Below, in pieces: positions 19,067 through 28,285 of a stretch of DNA of 64,000 bases. The position numbers were made by a program, and so were the translations under genes. The notes beneath the pieces were generated by a model. The model worked only from the letters and a program-made list of their open reading frames with translations. It was not told the DNA's origin and ran no database searches. Positions within the stretch are counted from its first letter, which is position 1. The number at the start of each line of letters is the position of its first letter. Where the stretch lies: NCBI GenBank assembly GCA_903919975.1, contig CAIXKE010000066.1, positions 1 to 64,000 of the forward strand, in the 5' to 3' direction. Origin of the DNA: Akkermansiaceae bacterium (GTDB lineage: Bacteria > Verrucomicrobiota > Verrucomicrobiia > Verrucomicrobiales > Akkermansiaceae).

Positions 19067-21085
19067 ATGAAACTGAACGTTCGCGGCGCTGCGGTGGCTG
19101 CCATTCTCGCCATAATTGGAACCACCCGCCTCGCGGCGGAAACCCTACCTCCGCTCAAGGATGGCAAGGTCCCGCAGAATCTCGACGAATTGTGGGGCAA
19201 TTATGACCCCAGGAAAGAGCCTCTCGAAACCGAAGTCCTCAAGGAATGGGAACAGGATGGCGTGGTCGCGCGGCTGGTTCGCTACCAAGTGGGCACGTTC
19301 AAAGACACCGCCTCGAAGGTCGCTGGCATCTTCTGTTTTCCCAAAGACGGCACCAAGCTGCCAGGCCTGCTCCATTTGCACGGCGGCGGCCAATCGGCCA
19401 GCCTCGACGGGCCGATGGCCGACGCCAAAAACGGCTATGCCAGCCTCTCGCTCAACTGGGGCGGCAACAAGATCCCCGTTCCGAAATCCGTCACCGCCAG
19501 TGGAACATGGGACGGCCTGCAGACCGACTGGGGGAAGCTCGACGCCACTCATCCGCCGCAACGCAACAAGGTTAACCATTTTCCCGGCGGATTCACGCCG
19601 GACGACTTCACCCTCGATGCCGTCGAGTCACCCCGCAACTCTAACTGGTTCATCGTTTTGATCGCCGCCCGCCGGGGTCTGACATTTTTACAGCAACAGC
19701 CCGAAGTCGATCCAACCCGTTTAGGCGTATACGGTCACTCAATGGGCGGTAAACTCACCACCAATCTTGCCGGCATCGACCGCCGCGTCAAAGCAGCTGT
19801 GCCATCCTGCGGCGGTTGCGGCGAGATCGATCTCAGCCAGACCGACCTGCCCGGCTGCATCAAAACCAGCGTCAACCCGATCCAGCGCGCCTGCATTTCC
19901 GACAATGCCTACATCCCGCGCATCACCTGCCCGATACTCTGGCTGTCGCCGACTAACGATTTTCATGCGACCATCGACCACATGGCGTGGAATTGGCGCA
20001 ACGTGCCCGACTCCCTCATCCGCTTCAGCATCACGCCCCATCGCAACCATATCCACAACGAAGCCCACGGCCTCACCAAACACCTCTTCTTCGAGCAACA
20101 TCTCAAGAAAGCCTTCACCTTCCCGCAGACACCGCAATTCACCTTGCTAACCAAAACTTCCGATGGAGTGCCGATCCTCAGCGCGACTCCCGACGAGTCG
20201 CTGCCCGTCAAGTCCGTGGATATCTATTACTCCGTGGACCCGCATCCCACCACCCGCTTCTGGCGTGATGCCAAGGCAGTGAAAAAAGGCAAGCAATGGA
20301 CTGCCGCCGCCCCGCTCATGTCATTGGATCAACCGCTCTTTGCCTACGCCGACGTGACCTACGACACGCCCGAAGCGCATCGAAAAATCGCCCACCCGCC
20401 CGGTTCCGGAAACTCCGATGTGTTCACGATCAGTTCCCGCGTGCTTGCCGCTTCGCCCGCCAAATGGCAGGCTGCTGGCGTGCGTGCCACCGACCTGCCC
20501 GAGCGCATGATCGATGCCGGTGACCGTGGCTGGCACGATTGGTATCTCTCCAACTGGGGTCACCCGCCGCTCTGGGCTGCGATCACCGCCAAGCTCAAAG
20601 ACCCGAAATGGCGCGGTCCTAACGGTGGCAAGTTGGTCTTTGAGATCCGCTCGACCAACGACAACTCCCTCGCCGTCGTGATCAGCACCAATGCATGGGG
20701 AATTTATGGCAACAAGGTGCCCACGGGCGACTATGTCGCTGCCAAGGAGTTGAAAGGCTCACCCGATTGGCAGATAATCACTGTGAGTCTCGAAGATTTC
20801 GTCGCCAATGAAACCAAAATCACCACGCCGCTTGCCGATTGGCAGACCGTGACCGATCTGCGCATCAGCCCCACCTATCAGGGCGGACCAAAGGGCCGCG
20901 TCAACATCGCCGGCAAAGCGTGGCAGGGACCGCGCGAGATTCGCAACCTGCACTGGGAAGGCGGCCAATATGCCGCCGTGCAGCCAGTGGGCTCCACCCT
21001 CAGCGCCGAGGAACACCAGCGTCAATTCAACTCCGCGATCAATAGATCCCTGGAACAGGAAAAGCTGGAGCGGAACCAGAAGTAA
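19067..21085 (+). CDS. secreted alpha/beta-hydrolase esterase, large paralogue 2
   Basis: The protein has 672 residues from the ATG at 19067. I chose this start because it opens a signal peptide (MKLNVRGAAVAAILAIIGTT, cleavage near LAAET); the frame is open further upstream but overlaps the preceding gene there. The family signature PPLKDGKVPQ, an oxyanion segment LHLHGGGQ, the elbow GHSMGG (S225), an acid loop WLSPTNDFHATID and a His in PHRNHIHNEAH are visible. The C-terminal half of about 300 residues is the beta-rich tail shared by the paralogues, with WRDAKAVKKG and KDPKWRGPNG. A polysaccharide esterase is the most likely role; the bond cleaved cannot be told from sequence. Confidence 0.8.
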   Translation: MKLNVRGAAVAAILAIIGTTRLAAETLPPLKDGKVPQNLDELWGNYDPRKEPLETEVLKEWEQDGVVARLVRYQVGTFKDTASKVAGIFCFPKDGTKLPGLLHLHGGGQSASLDGPMADAKNGYASLSLNWGGNKIPVPKSVTASGTWDGLQTDWGKLDATHPPQRNKVNHFPGGFTPDDFTLDAVESPRNSNWFIVLIAARRGLTFLQQQPEVDPTRLGVYGHSMGGKLTTNLAGIDRRVKAAVPSCGGCGEIDLSQTDLPGCIKTSVNPIQRACISDNAYIPRITCPILWLSPTNDFHATIDHMAWNWRNVPDSLIRFSITPHRNHIHNEAHGLTKHLFFEQHLKKAFTFPQTPQFTLLTKTSDGVPILSATPDESLPVKSVDIYYSVDPHPTTRFWRDAKAVKKGKQWTAAAPLMSLDQPLFAYADVTYDTPEAHRKIAHPPGSGNSDVFTISSRVLAASPAKWQAAGVRATDLPERMIDAGDRGWHDWYLSNWGHPPLWAAITAKLKDPKWRGPNGGKLVFEIRSTNDNSLAVVISTNAWGIYGNKVPTGDYVAAKELKGSPDWQIITVSLEDFVANETKITTPLADWQTVTDLRISPTYQGGPKGRVNIAGKAWQGPREIRNLHWEGGQYAAVQPVGSTLSAEEHQRQFNSAINRSLEQEKLERNQK

Positions 21086-21121
21086 ACCAATGCCTTACGG
21101 CGGCTAATCTCAGAAACAAAT

Positions 21122-22855
21122 ATGAAACCACTGAAGCACTTTTGTCTACTGGCCGTTCTTGCGCTCACTTGTCTTAGCTCGACCGATGCCGAGCCATTAC
21201 TCAACCCGAAGCAAGTCTGGGCGGACTACGATCCCAACAAGGGCGATTTCAAAGAAGAGATCGTCAAGCAGGAAACCAAGGATGGCCTCTATTACCGGGA
21301 ATCCTACATCAGTGCCTACGTGCTGGGCGAGGAAGTCCGCATTTACACCCTCTATCAAGTCAAAGAAAGTGCTCAAAAAGCACCCGGTCTCTTGAATGTT
21401 CATGGCTGGATGGGGGCTCCCTCCATCAACAAGGATTATGTCGCCGACGGTTGGGCGGTCATGTCGTATGACTATTGCGGGAAAAACGACAACCGGGCGC
21501 ATTACACCAAATATCCGGAAAAACTCAGTTATGGCGAGATGGGCGGAGGCAAGGTGACCAACTGCTCGTTGCCCGACAAGACTTCGATCACCGACCCGAA
21601 GCAGACTTCCGACTACCTCTGGTATGCGATCGAGTCCCGCGTGCTCAGCTATTTGGAACAACAGAAGGAGGTCGACAAGTCCCGGCTCGGCGCCGTGGGA
21701 TATTCCTATGGCGGCACCATCATGTGGTTCCTGGGAATGGATCCCCGCATCAAGGCGATCGTCGCCTACTTCGGCATCGGCTACACGGAATACTATCGGA
21801 ACCGTGGCGTGATGATGTACAATGTTCCTTACGTCGAACCCGAAAAAACTTCCGGGGAGAAAATCTATCTGGCGGGCATCGCGCCCGAGGCGCACGTTCC
21901 TTACATCACGGCCCCCACGTTGTTTCTCAATGGTTCGAACGATCACCACGGTGTCTTCGAACGAGGACTGGAAAGCTTCAAAGTCTTTCCGAAAGATGTT
22001 CCATGGGCATTCGCAGTTCAGGCCCGTGGCCATCACAATACCGAAAAAATCGGCCAGAACACCAAGATGTGGCTGGAAAAACACGTCTTGAAAAAAGACG
22101 TCTTTTGGCCCGATCATCCGCAATCGGTCATCAAGCTTGATGCCGGTGGCGTTCCTCAACTGATCGTCAAACCGTCGAATCCGCAGCGGGTCAAAAACAT
22201 TGAGATCTACTATGCGCTGAAGAACCCATCCTGGATCAGCCGCGCCTGGCGCGATGCCACTGTGGTGCGCCAGGGGGATCACTGGTCGGCTAAACTTCCA
22301 GTCATCCATGTTGACGACTACGTGTTCGCTTATGCCAACGTGATCTATGACACGACGGCCGTGGTCTCTACCGACTTCACCGCCGCCATCCCATCCAAAC
22401 TGGGCAAAGCCAAGGCGACCGACACCGCTTCGACGGTGCTTTACAGCGGCGATGGCGGGCTTGGGGCCTGGTCCCATGTCGCAGAGGTGGAAGGTGCTGG
22501 CGGCATCAAAGGGTTTCGCTGCATCGACAACAAAACGGGCTTCGGCAACGCCCAAATGAACGACCCCAAGTGGCAGGCTCCCGCAAATGCCGCGCTGGGT
22601 TTCAAGTTCTATTGCACCGAACCCCAGACGCTCATTTTCACGGCGGGTGATTATAGTGGCGAAATCGAGATCACCGCGTCCGATACCTGGCAGGAAATAG
22701 TCATCCCCAAGGAAAATCTCGTCAATCGCCACAATCCAAATGCCTCAATGCCCAATTGGAACAATGTGCCAAACATTCAATTCAAGCCCAAGGCAGGAGC
22801 CGACATCACCAAGATCCTCTTTGCTAACTTCAAGTGGGTGGAAAAAAAGCCGTAA
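21122..22855 (+). CDS. secreted alpha/beta-hydrolase esterase, large paralogue 3 (divergent)
   Basis: The 577-residue protein has a signal peptide (MKPLKHFCLLAVLALTC, cleavage near TDAEP). It is the most divergent of the four paralogues. The oxyanion segment is LNVHGWMG rather than HGGGQ, and the nucleophile elbow is GYSYGG (S195) rather than GHSMGG. The acid loop LNGSNDHHG and a late His (RGHHNTEK) are in the expected order. The C-terminal beta-rich tail (WRDATVVRQGDHW, NDPKWQAPANAA) is shared with the others. The gene lies 36 bp after paralogue 2 and 46 bp before paralogue 4, forming a tandem set. The altered oxyanion loop suggests a different substrate. Confidence 0.78.
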   Translation: MKPLKHFCLLAVLALTCLSSTDAEPLLNPKQVWADYDPNKGDFKEEIVKQETKDGLYYRESYISAYVLGEEVRIYTLYQVKESAQKAPGLLNVHGWMGAPSINKDYVADGWAVMSYDYCGKNDNRAHYTKYPEKLSYGEMGGGKVTNCSLPDKTSITDPKQTSDYLWYAIESRVLSYLEQQKEVDKSRLGAVGYSYGGTIMWFLGMDPRIKAIVAYFGIGYTEYYRNRGVMMYNVPYVEPEKTSGEKIYLAGIAPEAHVPYITAPTLFLNGSNDHHGVFERGLESFKVFPKDVPWAFAVQARGHHNTEKIGQNTKMWLEKHVLKKDVFWPDHPQSVIKLDAGGVPQLIVKPSNPQRVKNIEIYYALKNPSWISRAWRDATVVRQGDHWSAKLPVIHVDDYVFAYANVIYDTTAVVSTDFTAAIPSKLGKAKATDTASTVLYSGDGGLGAWSHVAEVEGAGGIKGFRCIDNKTGFGNAQMNDPKWQAPANAALGFKFYCTEPQTLIFTAGDYSGEIEITASDTWQEIVIPKENLVNRHNPNASMPNWNNVPNIQFKPKAGADITKILFANFKWVEKKP

Positions 22856-22901
22856 CCGAGAACATTTACGCGCCTTTCTCTAGCAAAAAATCAAATACCC
22901 C

Positions 22902-25337
22902 GTGTTAAAAAAATTTATCTTAGTCGCCCTTGTTACCGCGAATCATCTCCATGGTGCAGAGGAATCCCTACCTCCGCTGATAGATTGCAAGGCCCCGCAA
23001 ACCTTTGAGGCTCTTTGGGCAAGTTACGACCCACGCAAGGAACCCTTGGAAACCGAAGTCTTGAAAGAGTGGGAGGAAGACGGGGTGGTGCTGCGCGTCA
23101 TCCGCTATCAGATCGGAGTGTTCAAAGGCCAAAAAACCATGATGGCCGCCGTCTATGGATTTCCCAAAGGAGGCAGCAAACTTCCAGGCTTGGTGCAGAT
23201 TCATGGCGGCGGGCAGTTCGCGGATTACAAAGCCCCGCTCACCAATGCCAAACGCGGTTATGCCACCATTTCCCTCGCCTGGGCTGGCCGGATCAGCGCT
23301 CCCGGCTACGCGGTGGACAGTGATATCGTCAACCTCTTCATCGAAGGCAAAACGGGCGATCCCACCTACAAGATGACAACTGACTGGAGAGGTTTCAACG
23401 GCTATCATGCGGTCGATCGTAAGAATCGGCCCCCAGCGGTTTTTCCCGAATGGAAACTCGATGAAGTCGCCGACTCGCCGCGCAACTCCACTTGGTTCAT
23501 GTGGGAAATGGGTGCACGCCGAGCGTTGACCTATCTTGAACAGCAACCCGAAGTGAACGCGGAGAAACTCGGCGTTTACGGTCACTCCATGGGCGGCAAG
23601 CTCACCGTCATGACCGCTGCCGCCGATTCCCGGGTGAAAGCCGCGGCCCCATCGTGCGGTGGGGTCAGCGCACGGTCGGAGAGCAGCGTGGCTCCCGCGC
23701 CAATCGATGACGGGGTTTCCCTTTCACAGATCAGCTGCCCGATCATCTTCCTGAATCCAGCCAATGATTTCCACGGCCAAATCGATGATCTGCAAAAAGC
23801 TCTCACCGAAATCAAAAGCAAGGACTGGCGGGTCACCTGCTCAGCCCACGGCAACCATCAGGATCTAGCGGAATTCGAAGTCGCCACCCAGCTGTGGTTC
23901 GACCAATACCTAAAAGGCTCCTTCCAATTCCCCGCGACTCCGACCACGCGCTTGGAGTTAAAGACGGCCAATGCTGCCCCCTGTTTCACGGTCACTCCGG
24001 ATGCTTCCAAAGCCATCCAATCGGTGGACATTTATTATACCCAGCAAGGCCGCCCAGTGGGAACGAAGCACGGCATGTTCCATACGATGAACCGTTTCTG
24101 GCATCGCGCCAAAGCAACCCGCAATGGCGACACCTGGAGCGCGGAATTGCCCGTGCTTACCATCGAAAAGCCATTGTGGGTCTATGCCAATGTGCTTTAT
24201 CCGTTGGACCAACCCGTCACGGGAGCAGGTTACTATTACGGAAAGTATACAACTCGGGCGTTCAATATTTCGTCCAGCATGGCGATTATCTCCCCCGCTG
24301 AGTTAGAAGCTGCCGGAGTCCGGGCGACAGCGCAACCTTCCCTGTTGATCGAATCCTTTGATGCCGGCTGGGAAAAAGAGTGGTTCACATACGATGCGTC
24401 CAAATGGGCCCGTTCCACTCATAAAGTTTATGATGCCAAATGGCAGGCACCGGAGGGCGCGAAACTCGCGTTCTCGGTCCGCAGCGCACAGGCTAACAAA
24501 CTAGTCGTGAGCGTGGACGATCGAGCCAGCGAGGTGGCCGTCCAAGGCGGCAATCAGTGGCAGAAGGTGGCACTGTCGTTGAATGACTTCCGCGACGCCA
24601 AGGCGAACACCATGAAAGACTGGAAAGGCCTCAAAACCCTTCGCCTGTCGGGCAAAGAGACACTCAAGGCCAAGGTGGACGGCGTGGAAAAAACGGTCGC
24701 CTTGGGTGGCGAATGGGTAGGGGCGCCCCCCGAGTTCAAGGACCTGCAGTGGGTGGAGACGGTGCCGCAACCCGAGGCTAATTTAGAAGCGGCTGAGATC
24801 AAAAAAATCATGGCCCGGGTGGCGGACTGGCAGATCGCCCATCCCCCGAAGAGCAGCTACGATCATGGCCCTGACCGCTGGACCATGGGGGCGCTGTATG
24901 TGGGCATGTTCCTATGGAGCCAGATTAACGGCGATGATAAATACCTGAACTATCTGAAATCTCAAAGCGAAACGAGCGGTTGGAAGCTGGGGCCGGCGCA
25001 ACATTATGCCGATGATCATTGTGTCGGTGCCCTCTACCTTGAGCTTTACCATAGAGAACAGGATCCCCGGATGATCGCCGCGTTGAAAACGCAATTCGAT
25101 GAGATCATACAAAAGCAGCCGACGAAGGCGCAACCGATCGGAGCAAATCCTCAGAAAGTGACGGCCGATATGACCGAGGTGTATGGGGTCGGCGCGTTTC
25201 TCCTGGCCGGCCTCGAAGTGTTAAAAATGGAACACGGGCGCTACCCCAACCTTGTTCGACGACAACTGAATAAGCGGCCTGCGGTTCCCAAGCCGATGCC
25301 GCAACCACGACCGATCTGCATGCGCGAATCGCAATAA
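22902..25337 (+). CDS. secreted esterase (large paralogue 4) fused to a shortened GH105-like domain
   Basis: The 811-residue protein probably starts at GTG 22902, opening a signal peptide (MLKKFILVALVTANHLHGAE). Residues up to about 620 are the esterase and tail of this family: oxyanion VQIHGGGQ, elbow GHSMGG (S229), acid loop FLNPANDFHGQID and His in AHGNHQD. From about residue 630 a different domain begins: RVADWQIAHP, WTMGALYVGM, then YADDHCVGALYLELYH (D704, D705), as at the N-terminus of GH105/GH88 unsaturated uronyl hydrolases. After about 735 it jumps to QPIGANPQK and EVYGVGAFLLAG, the usual end of such proteins. About 200 residues that normally lie between are absent, so the GH105 part is probably inactive. 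Confidence 0.78.
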   Translation: MLKKFILVALVTANHLHGAEESLPPLIDCKAPQTFEALWASYDPRKEPLETEVLKEWEEDGVVLRVIRYQIGVFKGQKTMMAAVYGFPKGGSKLPGLVQIHGGGQFADYKAPLTNAKRGYATISLAWAGRISAPGYAVDSDIVNLFIEGKTGDPTYKMTTDWRGFNGYHAVDRKNRPPAVFPEWKLDEVADSPRNSTWFMWEMGARRALTYLEQQPEVNAEKLGVYGHSMGGKLTVMTAAADSRVKAAAPSCGGVSARSESSVAPAPIDDGVSLSQISCPIIFLNPANDFHGQIDDLQKALTEIKSKDWRVTCSAHGNHQDLAEFEVATQLWFDQYLKGSFQFPATPTTRLELKTANAAPCFTVTPDASKAIQSVDIYYTQQGRPVGTKHGMFHTMNRFWHRAKATRNGDTWSAELPVLTIEKPLWVYANVLYPLDQPVTGAGYYYGKYTTRAFNISSSMAIISPAELEAAGVRATAQPSLLIESFDAGWEKEWFTYDASKWARSTHKVYDAKWQAPEGAKLAFSVRSAQANKLVVSVDDRASEVAVQGGNQWQKVALSLNDFRDAKANTMKDWKGLKTLRLSGKETLKAKVDGVEKTVALGGEWVGAPPEFKDLQWVETVPQPEANLEAAEIKKIMARVADWQIAHPPKSSYDHGPDRWTMGALYVGMFLWSQINGDDKYLNYLKSQSETSGWKLGPAQHYADDHCVGALYLELYHREQDPRMIAALKTQFDEIIQKQPTKAQPIGANPQKVTADMTEVYGVGAFLLAGLEVLKMEHGRYPNLVRRQLNKRPAVPKPMPQPRPICMRESQ

Positions 25338-25373
25338 AAGCCACTGACCGATTATTCAATTTAAAAAATCTCG

Positions 25374-27929
25374 ATGAATACCTCCCAAACGATCAACGCC
25401 CTAGCACTTGCATGTGTTTTTTTTGTCGCCGGCGCGCGCGCCCAGACGCCCCCGACTTCGCCCGCCCAGCAGCCGCCCCCATTGCCCGCACTTGAACGCC
25501 TGCCGGTTGACGCGGGTAAAAACTCCCTGTGGAGCATGCCATGGCAGGACCGGGCGTCCGTCACCGGCAGCCCGTCCCGACCGGATGGAAAGCTGAACCT
25601 CTGGTATCGCGCGCCTGCCGCGGAATGGTATGAGGCGCTTCCGCTCGGCAACGGCCGCCTCGGCGCTATGCTGTTTGGTGGCGTCGCCGACGAGTGCATT
25701 CAACTCAATGTGGATTCGCTCTGGGACGGCGGACCTAAAGATGTCAGCAACCCGGCCGCCTTGAAGGTGCTCCCGGAGGTGCGTCGGCTGATGTTTGAGG
25801 GCAAGAATCCCGAAGCCACCAAACTCGCGTGCGCCAACATGATGGGTCTGCCGCCGCGCATCAAATCCTATCAGACACTTGGCGAACTTTACATCGAAGC
25901 ACCGGGGGTAAGCACCGCTACCGATTACCTCCGCAGCCTCGATCTGGAAACCGCCGTCGCGAAAGTCTCCTATCAATCCGGCGGGGTGAAATTTTCCCGC
26001 GAAGCATTCAGTTCCGCTCCCGCCAATGTCATCGCCATCCGCTATACGGCGAGCAAACCGGGTTCGATCACCCTGCGGATGACGCTCAAGCGTGCAATGG
26101 ATGCCCATTGCGCAGCCGATCCAGCGAACCCGAAGGCGATCCAACTCATCGGGCAGATCAATCGTGGCAAGGAGCCGATCCCGGGCGTGCGCTTCAACGC
26201 TTCCGTTCTCGCGCAGAACGAGGGTGGCCGCGTCACCAACACCGGCGGCATTCTAACCGTTGAGGGTGCCGATTCCCTCACCCTGCTGATCGCGGGCGCA
26301 ACCAACTATCCAGGCATGGGCAAGGGGGCCCCCGATCCCGGCCTTGATCCCGCGACGAGCACTGCTGCCACCCTGGCAAAAGTCCCCGCCTATGCAAAAC
26401 TGCGCAGCGATCACATCTCCGATTACCAAACGTATTTCAGTCGCGTCTCGCTGGACCTTGGTGCCGACTCGCCCGACGTGGAGAACCTGCCAACCCATGA
26501 GCGGCTCAAGCGGTTCAAGACCCTCAAGACAAACCAGTCCGACCCCGGCTTGGTCGCGCTCTATTTTCAATACGGCCGCTACCTCCTAATCAGTTGTTCC
26601 CGGCCCGGCTCATTGCCCGCCAACCTTCAGGGAATCTGGGCATGGAAGATTAATAATATTTGGAGCTCGGATTTTCATACCAACGTCAACGTCCAGATGA
26701 ATTACTGGATGGCCGAACAGACCAATCTCGCGGAGCTGCATCTGCCGCTCTTCGACCTTATGGACAGCCTGGTAGGACCCGGCACGCAGACGGCAAAGGT
26801 CCAATATGATGCGAACGGCTGGGTCGTCCACCATCTCACGGATGCTTGGGGATACACCGCCTGCGCCAATGGCGTGTGGGCGATCTGGCCGATGGGTGCG
26901 GCCTGGTTGGCTCGTCACCCGTGGGAACACTACCAATATACGGGCGACACTGCGTTTCTTAAAAACCGCGCATGGCCACTCATGAAAGGAGCGGCACGCT
27001 TTATTTTGGATATTCTCGTCGTGGCACCGGCCGGCAGCCCGGTGGCGGGCAAACTGGTCACCAACCCGTCCTACTCGCCGGAAAACCACTTCATTCTGGC
27101 CGACGGAAAAACGGAGGGTTCGTTAAGTTATGGAGTGACGATGGATCTCCAGATCATTCAGGACCTGCTCTCGAACTGCATCGATGCCAGCAAGATTCTA
27201 AAGATCGATCCCGAGTTCCGGAAGGAATGTGAAATAGCGCTGGCCAAGCTCGCTCCTATGCGTATCAGCCCGGCAACCGGACGGATCATGGAATGGATCG
27301 AGGATTACAAAGAACGTGATCCCCGCCACCGGCACACCTCCCACCTCTACGGTCTGCACCCGGCCAATTCGATCACCAAGGCGACCCCCGACTTCTATCA
27401 GGCGGCACGCAAGGTGTTGGAGGGACGTGGCGATGGCGGGACCGGCTGGAGCATGGCTTGGAAGATCAACATGTGGGCCCGGCTCGGCGATGGCGACCAT
27501 GCCTACCTGCTGCTCACGAATCTGCTGAAAAAGTGCACGCTGCCTAACCTCTTCGACACGCACGCGCCATTCCAGATCGACGGCAACTTCGGGGCCACCG
27601 CCGCCGTTACCGAAATGCTCGTGCAAAGCCAGATCCGCATGGGCGGCAAGGAGCCGATTCCCTACCGGCAGGAATTCCAAATCGATCTCCTGCCCGCTTT
27701 ACCAAGCGCCTGGCCTACCGGCCGTGTCGTCGGCCTCCGCGCGCGCGGAGGATTCACCGTCGATCTCGATTGGAAAGACGGGAAGCTCGTCGCAGCCCGT
27801 GTTCTATCCACTCTCGGCGGTCCGCTCCATTTACGCCTGGGCGACAAAATCGCCAGCTTTGAAACGAAACCCGGACAATCGATCGTCGTGGACGGATCAC
27901 TCGCTGCAAAACGGCTCCAACAGAAATAG
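25374..27929 (+). CDS. secreted alpha-L-fucosidase (or alpha-L-galactosidase), GH95
   Basis: The 851-residue protein has a signal peptide ending near ARAQT. The GH95 hallmarks run in order: the N-terminal beta-supersandwich (WYRAPAAEWYEALPLGNGRLG, LNVDSLWDGG), then the (alpha/alpha)6 barrel with NLQGIWAW. N437 and N439 lie in HTNVNVQMNYW, the putative general acid E570 in SYSPENHF, and D736 in QIDGNFGAT. These correspond to the catalytic Asn/Asn/Glu/Asp set described for bifidobacterial AfcA. Hydrolysis is inverting, on alpha-1,2-L-fucosyl or L-galactosyl groups. Together with GH29 upstream it gives the locus two fucosidase folds. It precedes an esterase remnant and a two-component system. 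Confidence 0.92.
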   Translation: MNTSQTINALALACVFFVAGARAQTPPTSPAQQPPPLPALERLPVDAGKNSLWSMPWQDRASVTGSPSRPDGKLNLWYRAPAAEWYEALPLGNGRLGAMLFGGVADECIQLNVDSLWDGGPKDVSNPAALKVLPEVRRLMFEGKNPEATKLACANMMGLPPRIKSYQTLGELYIEAPGVSTATDYLRSLDLETAVAKVSYQSGGVKFSREAFSSAPANVIAIRYTASKPGSITLRMTLKRAMDAHCAADPANPKAIQLIGQINRGKEPIPGVRFNASVLAQNEGGRVTNTGGILTVEGADSLTLLIAGATNYPGMGKGAPDPGLDPATSTAATLAKVPAYAKLRSDHISDYQTYFSRVSLDLGADSPDVENLPTHERLKRFKTLKTNQSDPGLVALYFQYGRYLLISCSRPGSLPANLQGIWAWKINNIWSSDFHTNVNVQMNYWMAEQTNLAELHLPLFDLMDSLVGPGTQTAKVQYDANGWVVHHLTDAWGYTACANGVWAIWPMGAAWLARHPWEHYQYTGDTAFLKNRAWPLMKGAARFILDILVVAPAGSPVAGKLVTNPSYSPENHFILADGKTEGSLSYGVTMDLQIIQDLLSNCIDASKILKIDPEFRKECEIALAKLAPMRISPATGRIMEWIEDYKERDPRHRHTSHLYGLHPANSITKATPDFYQAARKVLEGRGDGGTGWSMAWKINMWARLGDGDHAYLLLTNLLKKCTLPNLFDTHAPFQIDGNFGATAAVTEMLVQSQIRMGGKEPIPYRQEFQIDLLPALPSAWPTGRVVGLRARGGFTVDLDWKDGKLVAARVLSTLGGPLHLRLGDKIASFETKPGQSIVVDGSLAAKRLQQK

Positions 27930-27973
27930 CTCCCCATGACAAGGATCTGAATTCCTAAGCATTTTTTTGTAAC

Positions 27974-28170
27974 ATGAAAAAACTTACCACCCTAATGACA
28001 TTAGCCCTGCTAATGGTGCAGAATGGGGTATTCCTCAACGCGGAAGATTCATTGCCGCCGCCAATGGTTATGCCGGACTCTCGATCAACTGGGGTGGCAA
28101 CAAAATGAAAGTGGGGCCGATGCAGGACGAGTATCCACCCGCGATATCACCTTGCCACATTCTGCCATGA
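27974..28170 (+). pseudogene. remnant of a fifth large esterase paralogue
   Basis: An ATG at 27974 opens a signal peptide (MKKLTTLMTLALLMVQNG) followed by AEDSLPPP, the exact opening of the large esterases (compare AQDSLPPL at 5022). The frame then runs to a stop at 28108. In another frame, from about 28060, the DNA reads NGYAGLSINWGGNKMKVG, matching NGYASLSLNWGGNKIPV of the paralogue at 19067, and it stops at 28170. About 100 residues are missing between the two pieces, the join is out of frame, and everything downstream is gone. A weak match to the ITCP/NDFH segment may exist near 28148. No functional product is expected. Confidence 0.75.
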
Positions 28171-28285
28171 CTTCACTCATTCACGGGGTTGACGGGGACC
28201 ACCGATGGGCTGAGACTCCTGAAGTTCGCGGGATTTCCCACAACCGACCCATTCGGTTCGGCCGCAGGTGGGGTTCCATCGATCA

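Noticed and set aside
21197-22732. 511-codon - strand frame
   Set aside because: Antisense to the esterase at 21122, which has signal peptide and catalytic motifs; high G+C codon bias keeps the opposite frame free of stops.
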